The notes: generated by a model from the letters alone, not told the origin. A DNA stretch of 64,000 nucleotides from Moraxella nonliquefaciens (GCF_001679005.1 NZ_LXTW01000032.1:248001-312000), one strand, 5' to 3'. Positions 24,007-33,800 are shown, counted from the stretch's first letter. Made by a program: numbers and translations.

Positions 24007-25605
24007 TTAAGACAAATTAGAGGCTTGTACCAAAAGCTGGGTATACTCATGTTGTGGCTCTTCAAAAATCTGTTTTGCCGTACCCATCTCCACCACCATG
24101 CCCTCACTCATGACAATCACACGGTCAGAGAGTGCTTTGACCACCGATAAATCATGACTGATAAAAATATAGCTTAGTCCATATTTTTTTTGTAGGTCAT
24201 TTAAAAGATTGACTACCATGATTTGGGTAGAGCGATCAAGGGCAGATGTCGGTTCATCAAGCAAAACAAATTTTGGCTCTAAAATAATCGCTCGGGCGAT
24301 GGCGATACGCTGACGCTGACCCCCTGAGAACTCATGTGGATAGCGATTTATCATGGTAGGTGACAGATTAACTTCTTTTAAGATCTTAACCACCTTTTGC
24401 CGACGTTCTTCTTTGCTCATCTGCGGAAAATGTACAGTAAGCCCCTCTTCTATAATCTCACGCACGGTCAGACGAGGCGACAATGAGTTAAAGGGGTCTT
24501 GAAATACAATTTGCATGTCACGACGCAATGCTTGGCGTTTATCGCCTGTGGTGTCAATGATTTTTTCACCATTAAAACGAATATCGCCCACAGACGGTAC
24601 AATCTGCATGATGGCACGTCCCAATGTGGATTTTCCCGAACCTGACTCACCGACAATGCCCAATGTCTCGCCTTTTTTTAGGTCAAGTGTGATGCCCTTG
24701 ACTGCATTAAAGGTTTTGGTAGGCTTGCCAAAGAAGTTGCGTGCGATGACATAATCCACCTTAATGTCCTCTGCTGTGATGAGCTTTGGGGCGGATTCAT
24801 CAAGGATGGGTTTGTGATTGTTGGGAATGGGGGTCAACAGCTCAACAGTATAAGGATGTTGTGGATTATCAAAGACCTCTTGGGTCGTGCCACGTTCAAT
24901 AATCACGCCATACTGCATGACACACACTTGATCGCTGTACTTTCTCACCAATCGCAAATCATGAGAGATTAAAATAATCGCCATGCCCAAATCACGCTGC
25001 AATTCTAGCATTAAATCTAAAATCTCTGCCTGCGTGGTTACATCAAGAGCGGTAGTCGGTTCATCGGCGATGAGTAGGTCGGGTTTATTAATGATTGCCA
25101 TCGCAATCATGATACGTTGAAGTTGCCCACCTGAAAACTCATGTGGATATGCTGTCATTTTTTTGTCAGCATTGGGGATTTTGACCTTTTGTAAAGTTTC
25201 AAGTGCCAGCTTATTCGCCTGTGAGCGACTGACGCTTGGATTGTGAATACTGACCGCTTCTGCCACTTGTTTGCCAATGGGGACAAATGGATTGAGTGAT
25301 GTCATGGGTTCTTGAAAAATCATGGCAATCTTATCACCACGAATGGCACGCATCTGTCTTTCAGATAAGTCAAGCAGCTCTTTACCATTAAAAAGCACCG
25401 ATGATTTTTTGCCAAAAGTGGTGATATTTTTTGGCAAAAGCTGCATGATTGCCATTGACGTTACCGACTTACCTGAGCCTGACTCACCGACGATGGCAAG
25501 CGTCTCCCCTTTTTCTACGGTAAATGATAAATCTTTGACCGCATGGACAAGCTCTTCATCGGTTTTTAAAAATACATCCAAATTTTTTACTTGTAATAAT
25601 GTCAT
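24007..25605 (-). CDS. Peptide ABC transporter, fused double ATP-binding protein
   Basis: 532 residues holding two ABC domains in one chain, like YejF or a DppD-DppF fusion. It powers uptake by the two permeases encoded just upstream. Domain 1: Walker A G-E-S-G-S-G-K-S at 40-47, signature F-S-G-G-Q-L-Q-R. Domain 2: a second G-E-S-G-S-G-K-S near 315, signature F-S-G-G-Q-R-Q-R, Walker B F-V-L-L-D-E-P. Oligopeptide-type C-terminal motifs (Y-T-V-E-L-L, Y-T-Q-L-L) follow each domain. The start lies one base after the preceding permease stop, so translation is coupled. Last gene of the operon. Confidence 0.93.
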   Translation of the reverse strand: MTLLQVKNLDVFLKTDEELVHAVKDLSFTVEKGETLAIVGESGSGKSVTSMAIMQLLPKNITTFGKKSSVLFNGKELLDLSERQMRAIRGDKIAMIFQEPMTSLNPFVPIGKQVAEAVSIHNPSVSRSQANKLALETLQKVKIPNADKKMTAYPHEFSGGQLQRIMIAMAIINKPDLLIADEPTTALDVTTQAEILDLMLELQRDLGMAIILISHDLRLVRKYSDQVCVMQYGVIIERGTTQEVFDNPQHPYTVELLTPIPNNHKPILDESAPKLITAEDIKVDYVIARNFFGKPTKTFNAVKGITLDLKKGETLGIVGESGSGKSTLGRAIMQIVPSVGDIRFNGEKIIDTTGDKRQALRRDMQIVFQDPFNSLSPRLTVREIIEEGLTVHFPQMSKEERRQKVVKILKEVNLSPTMINRYPHEFSGGQRQRIAIARAIILEPKFVLLDEPTSALDRSTQIMVVNLLNDLQKKYGLSYIFISHDLSVVKALSDRVIVMSEGMVVEMGTAKQIFEEPQHEYTQLLVQASNLS

Positions 25606-25606
25606 A

Positions 25607-26503
25607 TCATCTGTCCTTTGGGTCTAAGGCATCACGCAAACCATCGCCGATAAAGTTAAAACAAAACAGTGTTATCACCAAAAAAGTAGATGGCACAAGC
25701 AGCTGCCACGGAGCAACCTGCATGGTTTGAGCTCCTTCTTGAAGCAGTGCCCCCCAACTGGTTCTGGGCTCTTGCACACCTAGCCCTAAAAAACTTAAAA
25801 ATGATTCAAATAAAATCATCCCAGGCACAATAAGAGATGCATAAATCACAACCACACCCAATACATTTGGCACGATATGACGGATGACAATTTGCCAGCT
25901 GGTAACCCCCGTTACTCGGGCAGCTTCAATAAATTCCTTGTTTTTTAGACTCAATGTCTGACCACGCACGATACGAGCCACATCAAGCCATGAGACCAAA
26001 CCGATTGCCACAAAAATCAAGATGATATTACGCCCAAACAAGGTAACAAGCAAAATCACAAAAAACATGAAAGGAAAGGCACTTAAAATCTCTAAAAACC
26101 GCATCATGACCATATCCACTTTGCCGCCCAAAAAGCCAGAGACTGCACCATAAACCGTACCTACCAGTACCGCCACCAAAGCACCTGCAATCCCCACCAT
26201 CAGTGATATTTGTCCGCCGACTGCCGTCCGTACGAGCAGGTCTCGCCCTAAGGTATCTGTACCAAAATAGTGCTTGGTTTGCATGGATGGGGCAATACCC
26301 ATGTTACTCCAATCCGTATCAGCATAGCCAAATGATGACAACATGGGGGCAATAATCACAAATGCCGTGATAAGAAGTAATACCACACCACTTGCTATGG
26401 CAGCTTTGTTACGGCGAAAACGTCGCCATGCATCTTGCCACAAACTTCGTCCCTTTACCACAGGTTCTATGGTTTGCACGGTTTTGCTTGCATTCATAGA
26501 CAT
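25607..26503 (-). CDS. Peptide ABC transporter permease (OppC/DppC type)
   Basis: 298 residues from the ATG at 26503, chosen because GAAGGA lies 6 bases upstream; three other in-frame starts exist (26542, 26509, 26497). The OppC N-terminal signature is present (S-L-W-Q-D-A-W-R-R-F-R-R-N-K-A-A), with an extracytoplasmic loop (H-Y-F-G-T-D-T-L-G-R-D-L-L-V-R) and the cytoplasmic EAA loop E-A-A-R-V-T-G-V-T-S. Six membrane helices. Inner-membrane channel half that pairs with the OppB-type permease upstream. Confidence 0.93.
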   Translation of the reverse strand: MSMNASKTVQTIEPVVKGRSLWQDAWRRFRRNKAAIASGVVLLLITAFVIIAPMLSSFGYADTDWSNMGIAPSMQTKHYFGTDTLGRDLLVRTAVGGQISLMVGIAGALVAVLVGTVYGAVSGFLGGKVDMVMMRFLEILSAFPFMFFVILLVTLFGRNIILIFVAIGLVSWLDVARIVRGQTLSLKNKEFIEAARVTGVTSWQIVIRHIVPNVLGVVVIYASLIVPGMILFESFLSFLGLGVQEPRTSWGALLQEGAQTMQVAPWQLLVPSTFLVITLFCFNFIGDGLRDALDPKDR

Positions 26504-26519
26504 ACACATTCCTTCATTA

Positions 26520-27440
26520 TTAGTATTTAATTTTTGGGTCAATCACCGCATACAAAATATCAACAATCGCATTAAATAGGATTGTCAATACCCCCACCAA
26601 AATCGTCAAACTTAGCACAAGGCTATAATCACGGTTTAAAGCACCATTGACAAAAAGCTGACCAATACCAGGCAAACCAAAAATCGTCTCAATCACGATA
26701 GAGCCTGTGATTATCCCCACAAATGCAGGCCCCAAATAAGAGATGATGGGCAACATGGCAGGACGCAAGGCATGTTTAATCACAATGTGTGATAAAGGTA
26801 ATCCCTTTGCCTTGGCGGTACGAATATAGGGGCTATTCATCACCTCAATCATCGAACCTCTTGTGATGCGAGCGATGCTTGCCACATAACCTATCGCCAA
26901 TGCTGCCACAGGTAACACCAAATTCATGAATGCCCCACCATTCCAGCCCCCAGCAGGAAACCATTTTAACATGACCGCAAAAATAAGCACAAGTAGCGGT
27001 GCTTTGACAAAACTTGGTATGACTATGCCTGTCATTGCCAATGTCATCAACGTATAATCAAGCCAGCTGTTTTGTTTTAAGGCAGCAATCACCCCCAAAC
27101 CAATCCCCAACACCACCGCAATGATAAAAGCGTACAATCCAATCTCTACCGACACAGGCAGGGCTTGGGCGAGCAGTTCATTGATGGTGTGGTCTTTATA
27201 CTTAAAAGATGGCCCAAAGTCCCCTTGGGCAAGCTGTTTTAGATAATTGACAAATTGAAGCCACATCGGGTCATTGAGATGATATTTTGCCTCAATGTTG
27301 GCAAGCACCGCAGGAGGTAGGTTACGTTCGCCTGTAAAAGGACTGCCAGGGGCAAGTCGCATCATAAAAAACGAAATGGTAATCAAAAATAGCATGGTTG
27401 GAATGGCTTCTAACACACGCTTAAAAACGAGTTTAAACAT
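26520..27440 (-). CDS. Peptide ABC transporter permease (OppB/DppB type)
   Basis: 306 residues, six membrane helices, N-terminus M-F-K-L-V-F-K-R-V-L-E-A-I-P-T-M typical of OppB. The EAA-like loop (Y-I-R-T-A-K-A-K-G-L-P) contacts the ATPase. G-L-P-G-I-G-Q-L lies near residue 240. It is followed by the OppC-type gene after 16 bases and preceded by the receptor gene at 27.6 kb. Peptide specificity cannot be read from the sequence. Confidence 0.94.
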   Translation of the reverse strand: MFKLVFKRVLEAIPTMLFLITISFFMMRLAPGSPFTGERNLPPAVLANIEAKYHLNDPMWLQFVNYLKQLAQGDFGPSFKYKDHTINELLAQALPVSVEIGLYAFIIAVVLGIGLGVIAALKQNSWLDYTLMTLAMTGIVIPSFVKAPLLVLIFAVMLKWFPAGGWNGGAFMNLVLPVAALAIGYVASIARITRGSMIEVMNSPYIRTAKAKGLPLSHIVIKHALRPAMLPIISYLGPAFVGIITGSIVIETIFGLPGIGQLFVNGALNRDYSLVLSLTILVGVLTILFNAIVDILYAVIDPKIKY

Positions 27441-27579
27441 AAGCTCTCTCTTATTATTTGCAAATCCATGGCAAATTACAAAGGCAATTTAATTAGGACG
27501 CACCTAAGTATACAAACATTGCTCTAATACGCCCTATTTTTTCCACAAAACCGAAACAAACATCAGACCGACATCAGAT

Positions 27580-29217
27580 TTATTGTGCATTACGGTCAAA
27601 TGACCAATCCTTGATTTGCCAGTTATTGCTTGGGTCGTTCAATGACTCTGCTTGCAAATAAGGTTTTTGTAGGCGTACTGATACAGAATTATAAATAGGC
27701 AAAATGGCAACATCTTTATCAAGCATTTGTTCTGCTTCATGATATTTGTTCATGCGAGCATTATCATCTAGACCTGCATTCAAGGTTGAATCAAGCAGAT
27801 GGTCAAATGCTTGGTTGGCATATTTGCCTGAGTTATTACTGTTGTCCGAACGCAACACATTTAAAAAGGATGATGGTTCATTATAATCAGAGCACCATCC
27901 TGCAAATGCCGTATCAAACTTACCTTGACGGCGAGTATCTAGCATGGTTTTCCATTCTTGGTTGATGATAGAAACATTGACACTGCCACCAAATGACTCA
28001 TTTAGCATGGATGCCGCTGCTGTGGAGATACGCTTGCCTGTTTCGCTGGTACTATATAGTAGCTCAAATTTAAGTGGATTATCAGATGAGTAACCTGCCT
28101 GTGACATCAGCTTTTGGGCATGTTCCATACGTGCTGTTTTGTCCATTTTTGTCCATGGGTAATTAACCTCACCCATGTTATGAATGGCAGGTGGGGTAAA
28201 TTGGTAAGTTGCCCTCTCACCACGACCCAACACTTTTTCGGCAATCGTCTCACGGTCTAATGCCATAGAGATGGCTTGACGAATTTTAACATCGTTAAAT
28301 GGTGCTTTGGTGTGATTATATTCTAAAAAGAAAGTGCATAGCTTTGGCGATGAATGCACCTCATTTGGCAACTCATTTTTGATGCTGGTTAGATGCTCCG
28401 ATGGAATGGCAGCAATCTCAACCTCACCTGCCTTATAACGATTGACCTCTGTGGATGCTGATGTAATGGGCAAAAAAGTTGCCTTATTGATATTGCCCGC
28501 CACTTCCCCAAAATAAGCAGGGTTTCGCTCTATTTTGATATGACTGTTAACCACCCAATCGGTCAATTTATACGCACCACTGACCACGATATTGGCAGGG
28601 TCAAGCCATTTGTCGCCATGGGTCTCAATGGCATGTTTTGGCACAGCATACGCCACAGGCAATACCAATAAGTCAGGCAAATAAGGTACGGTATCGGTCA
28701 GGGTAATTTCAAGTGTCTTATCATCAACGGCTCTGACACCGAGCGTCTCCACGCCTGCCCTACCATCGGATATTTGTCTGGCATTGACGACTTTGGCATC
28801 CACCAAATAGCTAGAATATGGTGATGCGGTATTTGGATCGGTCAGACGTCTAAAACTATACACAAAATCATGAGCGGTGATCGGTGTATCATCTGACCAT
28901 TTGGCATCACGGATTTTAAATGTCCACACTTTACCATCGGCACTGTCCCATTCACTTGCCAATGCTGGTATGGTCGCTCCTTTTTCATCAGCACTGACCA
29001 ATCCGACAAACATTTGGCGAATGATGGCAAATGAACTTGAATCTGATGCCTTATGCAAATCCAACGATTCAGGCTCTGCACCATTGGGAATGGCTATCTC
29101 ATCTTTGGTTGTTGTCGCCAAAGATGGTGCAGACTGTTGGTTATCACTCCCACAACCTGATAGAGCAAAAACTCCAAATAGCGTGAATATGGCTAAACTT
29201 AGTGTTGATAATTTCAT
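27580..29217 (-). CDS. Peptide-binding lipoprotein 1 (OppA-type)
   Basis: 545 residues with a lipoprotein signal (F-A-L-S-G-C, Cys about residue 22). Family 5 extracellular solute-binding protein: W-T-F-K-I-R-D-A-K-W-S-D, H-D-F-V-Y-S-F-R-R-L, then A-F-A-G-W-C-S-D-Y-N-E-P near the end. Lipid-anchored in the periplasm; delivers peptides to the permease pair. Paralogue of the gene at 29.4 kb, with a stretch of at least 55 identical bases between them. Gap of 139 bases to the permease gene. Confidence 0.94.
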   Translation of the reverse strand: MKLSTLSLAIFTLFGVFALSGCGSDNQQSAPSLATTTKDEIAIPNGAEPESLDLHKASDSSSFAIIRQMFVGLVSADEKGATIPALASEWDSADGKVWTFKIRDAKWSDDTPITAHDFVYSFRRLTDPNTASPYSSYLVDAKVVNARQISDGRAGVETLGVRAVDDKTLEITLTDTVPYLPDLLVLPVAYAVPKHAIETHGDKWLDPANIVVSGAYKLTDWVVNSHIKIERNPAYFGEVAGNINKATFLPITSASTEVNRYKAGEVEIAAIPSEHLTSIKNELPNEVHSSPKLCTFFLEYNHTKAPFNDVKIRQAISMALDRETIAEKVLGRGERATYQFTPPAIHNMGEVNYPWTKMDKTARMEHAQKLMSQAGYSSDNPLKFELLYSTSETGKRISTAAASMLNESFGGSVNVSIINQEWKTMLDTRRQGKFDTAFAGWCSDYNEPSSFLNVLRSDNSNNSGKYANQAFDHLLDSTLNAGLDDNARMNKYHEAEQMLDKDVAILPIYNSVSVRLQKPYLQAESLNDPSNNWQIKDWSFDRNAQ

Positions 29218-29353
29218 CTTACTTCTCCATGATGATGAACGGATGACAAATCTTGGCAGATGTCATCTAACTTAATATGTTCGTGTTAATCTGACTGATG
29301 GCATGTTGCTGATTTTATTAATGGCATGATGGTCAAAAATCATAAACAGCAAA

Positions 29354-29379
29354 CACAAATCACCAACAGGCGATTTGTG
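29354..29379 (-). terminator. Weak hairpin between the two receptor genes
   Basis: Arms CACAAATC / GATTTGTG around an inner CC-AACA-GG with one mismatch; no strong T run. It could attenuate rather than end transcription, or act as an mRNA-stabilising 3' end. Confidence 0.4.
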
Positions 29380-29393
29380 CTGTCATGACATGA

Positions 29394-31064
29394 TTAGTGT
29401 TTGGCGATTTTCCAGTCTTTGACTTGCCATGTATTTTGTGGGTCGTTGCTTGAATAGCCCAGAACATATGATTTTACCAAACGAGGTGATACATAGTGAT
29501 ACACAAAGATGGTCGCACTGTCCTTGTCCAGCACCGCCTCAGCTTGGCGATATAACTGGGCACGTTGTTCTGCTGTTACATCTCCCCCCAAAGTACCATT
29601 CATCAGACGGTCAAACTCTGGGCTGTTATATTTGCCATAGTTGTTAGAATCGGTTGAGACGAATGTATTTAGGAACGTTGATGCTTCGTTATAGTCAGCA
29701 CACCAGCCCCCACGAGAGACTTGATGTTTTTGAGTACGCCGAGTTTCAAGATAAGTTTTCCACTCTTGGTTGTTAAGACTTACCTCAACAAAGCCCAAAG
29801 AATCCTTCCAAAACGATGCCGCTGCCACTGCCAGCTTTTTGTGTGACTCTGAGGTGTTATACAGCAGTTCAAATTTTAAAGGGTTAGATTCGTTAAAACC
29901 TGCTTCATTAAGTAGCTTTTTAGCCTCCTCTATGCGTTTGGCTTTATCCCATGCCCTCCAATCAGGTTCATAATCTATCATGCCTGCGATGGCGTTTGGC
30001 GTGTATTGATAAGCCACCGTCTGACCTTGTGCCAAGATATTATTCGTGACGATCTCACGGTCTAGTGTCAAGGACAGTGCTTTGCGTACACGCACATCAT
30101 CAAATGGAGCTTTGGTGTGATTAAACTCATAATAATAAGTGCATAGCTTAGGCTGAATCTTAACTTGATCGCCCAGCTCTGCTTGAAGTTGTTTAAATTG
30201 TTCTGATGGCAGAGAATCTGATGTTAAATCTATCTCGCCTGCCTTGTAGCGGGTTACGTCAGTTACCTCCGATGGGATTGCCAATATCGTTACGGTATTG
30301 ATGGTTGTATTGGCATCATCATAGTAGCTGGTATTACGTTCTAGTACAATGCGTTCATTGACTTGCCAGTCTTTTAAGTTATAAGCACCATTAACGACAT
30401 AATTGCCCGGTGCCGTCCATTTGTCGCCATGCTGTTCTATCGCTTTTTGATTGACAGGTTTGACGGCGGTGTGAATCAGTGTATCAGGCAGATAAGGCAC
30501 AGGTTCAGATAAGCTAATTTCAAGTGTCTTATCATCAACGGCTCTGACACCGAGCGTCTCCACGCCTGCCTTACCATCTACAATCTCTTGGGCATTGACC
30601 ACTTTAAGTCCTGACAAATAAGTAGCATAAGGCGATGCTGTATTAGGATTTACCAAACGTCTAAAACTATACACAAAGTCCTGAGCGGTTACAGGGTCAC
30701 CATTGGACCATTTGGCATCACGGATTTTAAATGTCCATACTTTATTATCAGTACTCTCCCACGATTGTGCCATGCCTGCCACAGTATTACCATCGGCATC
30801 AGTTGATGTTAGACCAACCAAAAGCTGGCGGATGATGTTAGACTCTGGCAAGCCTGCTATTTTATGTGGGTCTAACGACTCAGGCTCGGCGGCGTTATTG
30901 ATAGTTATCTCTTGGGTGTCAGCAAGTTCGCCTGCAACAACTGATGCACCATCCGCCGATGTGTTGGCATTTGGCGTATTGGCATTTGACCCATTATCAC
31001 CACAGCCAAACAAGGCAAGGCTGAGCGACACGAGCAAGGCTGATGGTGCAAATTTTGCATTCAT
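29394..31064 (-). CDS. Peptide-binding lipoprotein 2 (OppA-type)
   Basis: 556 residues with lipobox A-L-F-G-C (Cys about residue 21) followed by an Asn/Thr/Ser-rich linker (S-N-A-N-T-P-N-A-N-T). Same family 5 fold and same key segments as its paralogue (W-T-F-K-I-R-D-A-K-W-S-N, R-G-G-W-C-A-D-Y-N-E-A). First gene of the receptor-receptor-permease-permease-ATPase cluster. The divergence outside the conserved blocks suggests a different peptide range from receptor 1. Confidence 0.94.
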   Translation of the reverse strand: MNAKFAPSALLVSLSLALFGCGDNGSNANTPNANTSADGASVVAGELADTQEITINNAAEPESLDPHKIAGLPESNIIRQLLVGLTSTDADGNTVAGMAQSWESTDNKVWTFKIRDAKWSNGDPVTAQDFVYSFRRLVNPNTASPYATYLSGLKVVNAQEIVDGKAGVETLGVRAVDDKTLEISLSEPVPYLPDTLIHTAVKPVNQKAIEQHGDKWTAPGNYVVNGAYNLKDWQVNERIVLERNTSYYDDANTTINTVTILAIPSEVTDVTRYKAGEIDLTSDSLPSEQFKQLQAELGDQVKIQPKLCTYYYEFNHTKAPFDDVRVRKALSLTLDREIVTNNILAQGQTVAYQYTPNAIAGMIDYEPDWRAWDKAKRIEEAKKLLNEAGFNESNPLKFELLYNTSESHKKLAVAAASFWKDSLGFVEVSLNNQEWKTYLETRRTQKHQVSRGGWCADYNEASTFLNTFVSTDSNNYGKYNSPEFDRLMNGTLGGDVTAEQRAQLYRQAEAVLDKDSATIFVYHYVSPRLVKSYVLGYSSNDPQNTWQVKDWKIAKH

Positions 31065-31269
31065 GGGATGTCCTTATATCAGATAAAAATGAATTGACTT
31101 TTGTTATTTGAGTTGTGATGTATCTGCCTGTCTTTTGTCCTTTTGCATCACTCTTATAGCAAATATAAAAGGCAGGCGTACCACATGCCCAAATGACAAC
31201 TAAATATAATCGTTTTATGACCCCAAAGTCAAGAATTTTTTCAAGATTATGGTAAAATAATAACAACAA

Positions 31270-31300
31270 AAAACCACTTATTGTAAAAATAAGTGGTTTT
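31270..31300 (-). terminator. Intrinsic terminator of purA
   Basis: Perfect 13-bp stem AAAACCACTTATT / AATAAGTGGTTTT with a 5-base loop; symmetrical enough to act in both directions. Confidence 0.88.
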
Positions 31301-31314
31301 TATGTTAAAAAATA

Positions 31315-32604
31315 TCACGCATCAAATGGGTCTCTTAACACAATGGTCTCATCTCTGTCTGCCCCTGTTGAGATGATGTCCACAGGACAGCCAACCAATG
31401 CTTCAATACGTTTGATATAGATTTTAGCATTATCTGGCAAATCATCAAAATTAGTAATACCAATTGTAGATTCGCTCCAACCTTGTAGCGTCTCATAAAC
31501 AGGCACTACCTTGGCATAATACTTAGCATCATACGCCCCCTTAATCTCACCCGCTGGTAAGGTATAATCTGTGGCAATCTTAATCTCACTAAGACCATCT
31601 AGCACATCAAGTTTGGTTAGGCAGATACCGCTCATGGAATTTAGCACAACCGCACGTCTTAGAGCCACAGCATCAAGCCAGCCACAACGTCTGGCGCGCC
31701 CCGTGGTCGCCCCAAATTCATGACCAATCCGCCCCAAATGTTCGCCCACATCATCAAAAAGCTCTGTTGGAAAAGGCCCTGAACCGACACGTGTGGTATA
31801 AGCTTTGGTGATACCAAGCACGTAATCAAAATACAAAGGCCCCAAACCTGTACCTGTTGCCACGCCTCCTGCGGTTGTATTAGAGCTGGTAACAAAAGGA
31901 TAAGTACCGTGGTCAATATCAAGCAAAGTACCCTGAGCTCCCTCAAACATCAGATTTTCGCCTGCTTGACGGCGTGTTTCTAATTCGTCCGTTACATCCA
32001 CAACCAACGCTTTTAACTCCTCTGCCCATGTTTGACATAAAGCAAAAGTAGCATCATAGTCAATCGCTTGAACTTTATAATACTGCGTCAGAGCAAAATT
32101 ATGATATTCCAAAATATCCGCCAATTTGTCCGCCAAATTTTCACAGAATAAATCAGCCACTCTAAGTCCACGGCGAGCTACTTTGTCTTCATAAGCAGGA
32201 CCAATGCCACGCCCTGTCGTACCGATTTTGCCATTGCCACGCTTTAACTCACGAGCTTGGTCAAGGGCACTGTGATAAGGCATGATAAGCGGACAGGCAG
32301 GCGAGATACGCAGTCTGTCACGCACAGGCACGCCTTTGTCAATCAAGCCTTTCATCTCTTTTAATAAAGCATCAGGAGCCAGCACCACACCATTACCAAT
32401 AAAGCAGGTTACCCCCTCACGTAAAATTCCAGATGGAATAAGGTGTAGTACGGTCTTTTCGCCATCAACCACCAACGTGTGTCCTGCATTATGTCCACCT
32501 TGATAGCGTGCCACTGCACTTGCTTTTTCGGTCAGCAAATCCACAATCTTACCCTTGCCCTCATCACCCCACTGACTGCCAAGCACAACAACATTTTTAC
32601 CCAT
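31315..32604 (-). CDS. purA: Adenylosuccinate synthetase
   Basis: 429 residues from ATG 32604, chosen for its AAAGGTG site and the standard start M-G-K-N-V-V-V-L-G-S-Q-W-G-D-E-G-K-G-K; the frame extends 23 codons upstream without support. It joins IMP and aspartate using GTP on the way to AMP. P-loop G-D-E-G-K-G-K, the IMP-binding region G-T-T-G-R-G-I-G-P-A-Y and the base-binding T-K-L-D-V-L are present. Single gene with its own terminator. Confidence 0.98.
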   Translation of the reverse strand: MGKNVVVLGSQWGDEGKGKIVDLLTEKASAVARYQGGHNAGHTLVVDGEKTVLHLIPSGILREGVTCFIGNGVVLAPDALLKEMKGLIDKGVPVRDRLRISPACPLIMPYHSALDQARELKRGNGKIGTTGRGIGPAYEDKVARRGLRVADLFCENLADKLADILEYHNFALTQYYKVQAIDYDATFALCQTWAEELKALVVDVTDELETRRQAGENLMFEGAQGTLLDIDHGTYPFVTSSNTTAGGVATGTGLGPLYFDYVLGITKAYTTRVGSGPFPTELFDDVGEHLGRIGHEFGATTGRARRCGWLDAVALRRAVVLNSMSGICLTKLDVLDGLSEIKIATDYTLPAGEIKGAYDAKYYAKVVPVYETLQGWSESTIGITNFDDLPDNAKIYIKRIEALVGCPVDIISTGADRDETIVLRDPFDA

Positions 32605-32825
32605 CTCTTTCACCTTTTTAAAGTTAAACCAATGCCAAATTTTGGCGTTTTTCTCGTCTAGTTTAACACACATTCATGCCAAAAAACCAGCTTAAATTTC
32701 AAATTTCATCAGACAAATACATACAGAGTGCCAAAAACTTGTAAAATTTCGCCACAGCGCTAAAATTTTTGGCAAAATCATGTTACAATACTCTGTTAAA
32801 CTTCATCATTAAAAAAGGCGAACCC

Positions 32826-33263
32826 ATGTTTCAGTTACATCCCACTCTTGCCAAAGATACTTTTTTGGTTGGCGATTTGCCCCTGTGTACCGTGCGTTTA
32901 ATGAATGACTGTCAATTTCCTTGGTTAATTTTAGTGCCACGTGTCTCAAACATCAAAGAGATTTATGAACTCTGCGAAGCTGATCAGATACAATTTTTAC
33001 GTGAATCAAGCTGGGTATCTGGTCAAATGGCTAAAATATTTGGGGCGGACAAAATGAACATTGCCGCCCTTGGCAATCAAGTATCCCAACTGCACTTTCA
33101 TCATGTCGTCCGCTATCAAAATGATACCAAATGGCCCAATCCTGTTTGGGGTCATCCTGCCATCTCTTATACCCCTGAGGTCTTACAACACATGAAACAA
33201 ACACTCATGATGGCACTGCGTGGGCATCATGAGATGCCCTTTGACTGGAAAATGTCAGTATAA
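32826..33263 (+). CDS. HIT-domain protein
   Basis: 145 residues from ATG 32826 (GGCGAACCC upstream; the longer frame from 32769 is less likely). Histidine-triad-like fold with the catalytic region Q-L-H-F-H-H-V-V-R near residue 92, and F-P-W-L-I-L-V-P-R near 40. Members hydrolyse nucleotide conjugates such as nucleoside phosphoramidates; the real substrate is unknown. The subfamily seen in gamma-proteobacteria has H-x-H-H rather than strict H-x-H-x-H. Followed by a terminator. Confidence 0.85.
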   Translation: MFQLHPTLAKDTFLVGDLPLCTVRLMNDCQFPWLILVPRVSNIKEIYELCEADQIQFLRESSWVSGQMAKIFGADKMNIAALGNQVSQLHFHHVVRYQNDTKWPNPVWGHPAISYTPEVLQHMKQTLMMALRGHHEMPFDWKMSV

Positions 33264-33293
33264 ATCGCTCATTGTCGCTAACTATCGCCAAAG

Positions 33294-33316
33294 CCCTGTA
33301 AAAACAGGGTTTTTTA
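33294..33316 (+). terminator. Intrinsic terminator after the HIT gene
   Basis: Stem CCCTGT / ACAGGG with an AAAA loop, then T7. Confidence 0.85.
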
Positions 33317-33366
33317 TTTTTTATTGTCGCTTAAAGTCGTTCATTGTCGCTTGTAATCGCTCTATT

Positions 33367-33408
33367 TTTGTAGTATGCTTTGTAGTACGCCAACCAACAT
33401 ACTACAAA
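33367..33408. repeat. Inverted repeat upstream of the integrase remnant
   Basis: TTTGTAGTATG (33367-33377) and CATACTACAAA (33398-33408) are a perfect 11-bp inverted repeat. A further direct copy of TTTGTAGTA begins at 33379-33380. It lies just before the integrase start and looks like an old operator or recombinase-binding region. Confidence 0.6.
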
Positions 33409-33412
33409 GATT

Positions 33413-33633
33413 ATGAAAGTTATTAAACCTCTTACCGTAAAACAGATTGACAACGCCAAGCCCATCGCCAAACCTTACCGCCTGTATGATGGTAGGGGCT
33501 TGTCGCTACTTGTCAAATCCACTGCCAAAATATTGACCCCCAAGTCCAAGTCAAGCAACAATTAACAGAACGTAAAGCCGAACTTGACAATACATTTTAC
33601 AAGGTAAGCCGAGATTGGCTATCGGAGCAAAAT
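33413..33633 (+). pseudogene. Collapsed P4-type tyrosine integrase
   Basis: ATG 33413 opens a 50-residue frame whose first 38 residues are the arm-type DNA-binding start of P4-family integrases (L-T-V-K-Q-I-D-N-A-K-P, then Y-R-L-Y-D-G-R-G-L-S-L-L-V-K). After about 33527 the frame shifts, and another frame reads I-D-P-Q-V-Q-V-K-Q-Q-L-T-E-R-K-A-E-L-D-N-T-F then R-D-W-L-S-E-Q, which is the usual continuation roughly 45-55 residues later. So an internal deletion joined two parts, and everything after about 33633, including the catalytic domain, is gone. No tRNA lies next to it. Confidence 0.8.
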
Positions 33634-33690
33634 TATATATTTGATTCTTGTATAAATACCACTTGTCAGCTTTTTCAAAATAAACACAAA

Positions 33691-33722
33691 AAATCCGCCA
33701 GTTAAAATCACATGACGGATTT
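33691..33722 (-). terminator. Possible terminator of the RlpA-like gene
   Basis: Arms AAATCCG / CGGATTT with an 18-base loop that can extend the stem partly; the minus strand ends in T residues. The rest of the gap 33264-33800 holds the terminator, repeat and integrase remnant listed above and nothing else I can support. Confidence 0.55.
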
Positions 33723-33800
33723 TTGTTTTTGTGATTAATTGTTTTTGTGATTGATAAAAGCAAATAAAAAAATGGCAGTGATTTTGGCAGTGATTTTAAA

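Noticed and set aside
30997..31269. 90-codon minus-strand frame overlapping the start of receptor 2.
   Set aside because: It overlaps the receptor signal peptide out of frame and has no ribosome site or family likeness.
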